Shown one piece after another: positions 62,738 to 64,000 of a stretch of DNA of 64,000 nt. The position numbers were made by a program, and so were the translations under genes. The DNA is from Ulvibacterium marinum. GTDB lineage: Bacteria; Bacteroidota; Bacteroidia; Flavobacteriales; Flavobacteriaceae. The notes beneath the pieces were generated by a model that was given only the letters and a program-made list of their open reading frames with translations, was not told the origin of the DNA and ran no database searches. Position 1 is the stretch's first letter, and the number at the start of each line of letters is the position of its first letter. The DNA is taken from positions 868,001-932,000 of the forward strand of contig NZ_RBCJ01000001.1 of NCBI RefSeq assembly GCF_003626755.1, in the 5' to 3' direction.

Positions 62738-62859
62738 GGGGTAAGTTAGCGTTAGAAAGTGATGTGCTTATTTACCGGCTAAAATACCATTCTTGCATCT
62801 AAATTTCTTAAATTACGAGACATTTTGGGCACAAATGGCATTATTACACCAAAGTTTTT

Positions 62860-62867
62860 TATTTTTG
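62860..62867 (+). promoter_or_regulatory. Possible -7 box for acpP
   Basis: TATTTTTG matches TAnnTTTG, 33 bp before the acpP ATG. A -33 TTG at the standard distance is not visible. Confidence 0.5.
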
Positions 62868-62900
62868 CCAACAATTTAAATTTTTAAAACCGATATTATT

Positions 62901-63134
62901 ATGTCAGACATTGCATCAAGAGTAAAAGCTATCATCGTCGATAAATTGGGAGTTGATGAAAATGAAGTGGTATCCGAGGCTAGCTTTACCAACGACTTAG
63001 GGGCGGATTCATTGGATACTGTTGAGTTAATTATGGAATTCGAAAAAGAATTTGACATTCAAATCCCTGACGATCAGGCTGAAAATATTGCAACGGTCGG
63101 TCAGGCCATAAGCTATATAGAAGAAGCGAAGTAA
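62901..63134 (+). CDS. acpP: Acyl carrier protein
   Basis: The 77-residue acidic protein carries growing acyl chains on phosphopantetheine attached to Ser37 in '[16 protein letters not shown]', the universal ACP motif. Length and composition are standard. It is followed by a terminator-like hairpin and then fabF on the same strand, so some transcripts may end after acpP, giving more ACP than FabF, which is a common arrangement. Confidence 0.98.
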   Translation: MSDIASRVKAIIVDKLGVDENEVVSEASFTNDLGADSLDTVELIMEFEKEFDIQIPDDQAENIATVGQAISYIEEAK

Positions 63135-63160
63135 TCGTATGATTTTTTGAACAAGATTTG

Positions 63161-63202
63161 AAATTATCCATGTGGTAAACCTATCGCATGGATAATTTTT
63201 TT
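63161..63202 (+). terminator. Terminator or attenuator between acpP and fabF
   Basis: A 12-bp stem (63161-63172 with 63187-63198, core TTATCCATG/CATGGATAA) with a 14-nt loop, followed by a T-tract. It may only be partly effective, which would let some transcription reach fabF. Confidence 0.8.
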
Positions 63203-63267
63203 AATTTACGATTGGCTTACGGATTGGGGAAATCCAGACCATTTCCTAAAAACAAAAATTTGGTTCA

Positions 63268-64000
63268 ATGCAATTAAAGCGAGTTGTGGTTACCGGATTG
63301 GGTGCGTTGACACCTATCGGCAACAATATAAAGGAGTATTGGGAGGGCTTGGTGAATGGCAAGAGCGGTTCGGCACCGGTTACCTATTACGATACCGAAA
63401 AGTTCAAGACTAAATTCGCCTGTGAACTTAAAGGATATAAGCCAGAAGACTTTTTCGATAGGAAAGAGGCACGTAAACTAGATCGTTTTTCACAGTATGC
63501 CATTGTTTCTTCGGATGAAGCTATAAGCGACTCAAAATTGGACTTGGACGTGGTAGATAAATTTCGTGTCGGAGTAGTTTGGGGAGCGGGAATAGGAGGT
63601 TTGGAGACCTTTCAAAATGAGGTTATGAACTTTGCTGCCGGTGACGGTACACCAAGATTCAATCCCTTTTTCATCCCAAAAATGATTGCGGATATAGCCC
63701 CTGGGAACATCTCCATAAAGCATGGATTTATGGGGCCTAATTATACGACGGTATCTGCATGTGCTTCTTCGGCCAATGCTATGATAGATGCCCTTAATTA
63801 CATTCGATTAGGGTATTGTGATGTAATAGTTACTGGGGGAAGCGAAGCTGCCGTAACCATTGCCGGTATGGGTGGATTTGGTGCTATGCATGCCCTATCT
63901 ACTAGAAACGATAGCCCGGAAACTGCCTCTAGACCTTTTGATGCAACCAGGGATGGTTTTGTATTGGGCGAGGGAGCTGGAGCGCTTGTTCTTGAGGAAT
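63268..64000 (+). CDS. fabF: 3-oxoacyl-ACP synthase II, 5' part
   Basis: The gene begins at an ATG at 63268 and runs off the window after 244 codons. The start 'KRVVVTGLGALTPIGNN' and the nucleophile Cys165 in 'TVSACASSANAMIDAL' identify a KAS I/II enzyme that elongates acyl-ACP in fatty acid synthesis. 'PFDATRDGFVLGEGAGAL' follows near the edge. The two catalytic His residues lie beyond it. Position behind acpP is the usual arrangement for FabF rather than FabB. Confidence 0.95.
   Translation, partial: MQLKRVVVTGLGALTPIGNNIKEYWEGLVNGKSGSAPVTYYDTEKFKTKFACELKGYKPEDFFDRKEARKLDRFSQYAIVSSDEAISDSKLDLDVVDKFRVGVVWGAGIGGLETFQNEVMNFAAGDGTPRFNPFFIPKMIADIAPGNISIKHGFMGPNYTTVSACASSANAMIDALNYIRLGYCDVIVTGGSEAAVTIAGMGGFGAMHALSTRNDSPETASRPFDATRDGFVLGEGAGALVLEE

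Overview
The window looks like a chromosomal segment of a marine-type member of the Flavobacteriaceae (phylum Bacteroidota). The evidence is: Bacteroidota-type promoters (TTTG, 19-20 nt spacer, TAnnTTTG) before several genes; few Shine-Dalgarno sequences; many lipoproteins with a Cys followed by charged residues; an OmpA protein with thrombospondin-3 calcium repeats; a long (632 aa) PurF; a Cys-poor thymidine kinase; and tightly packed, often convergent genes. I see no prophage, transposase, rRNA operon or CRISPR array. The genus cannot be fixed from what is visible.

Layout. 1-9604: an ABC export locus with four MacB/FtsX-type permeases (the first cut by the window edge), one secreted jelly-roll-like protein between them, and a closing LolD/MacB-type ATPase. 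9605-10090: non-coding, with a strong hairpin. 10091-16321: a probable sugar or amino-sugar locus (kelch lipoprotein, lipoprotein epimerase of the AGE family, TauE-like permease, Na+:solute symporter, NagX-like membrane acyltransferase). 16311-22134: core metabolism (riboflavin synthase, pdxA, DUF177-rpmF, fabH-accB-accC). 22172-26738: an FAD oxidoreductase, unknown small proteins, arfB and an orphan ABC ATPase. 26825-28977: a prolyl oligopeptidase whose lipoprotein leader lies in another frame. 29161-34129: asd, mscL, tdk-alr, an unknown gene and rsmI.

34133-38290 holds two Crp-type regulators, a DinB-like protein, a four-Cys uracil-DNA-glycosylase-like protein, and a group of redox/peroxide-type genes (AhpD-like, DoxX, OsmC). 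38486-46232 holds recJ, lpxH, queD, lipoproteins, an enoyl-CoA hydratase, a MATE exporter and a GNAT acetyltransferase. 46283-48343 holds a universal stress protein, a GIY-YIG ORF running into tRNA-Ala, and an SDR oxidoreductase. 48346-56922 is an AddB/OmpA/Kbl/AddA-like cluster on the minus strand. 57038-57646 is superoxide dismutase. 57647-58540 is non-coding and carries four tandem units of a hairpin plus a 39-nt box. 58541-62737 carries purF, a PfkB kinase, rnhA and purN. acpP and the 5' part of fabF close the window.

The least explained signals are the tandem hairpin/box array at 57739-58434, the out-of-frame lipoprotein leader of the prolyl oligopeptidase (28897-28977), the tRNA-Ala 5'-end duplication around the GIY-YIG ORF (47134-47529), and the long hairpin between accB and accC (20719-20759). 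All functions are assigned by reading motifs; no database search was run.
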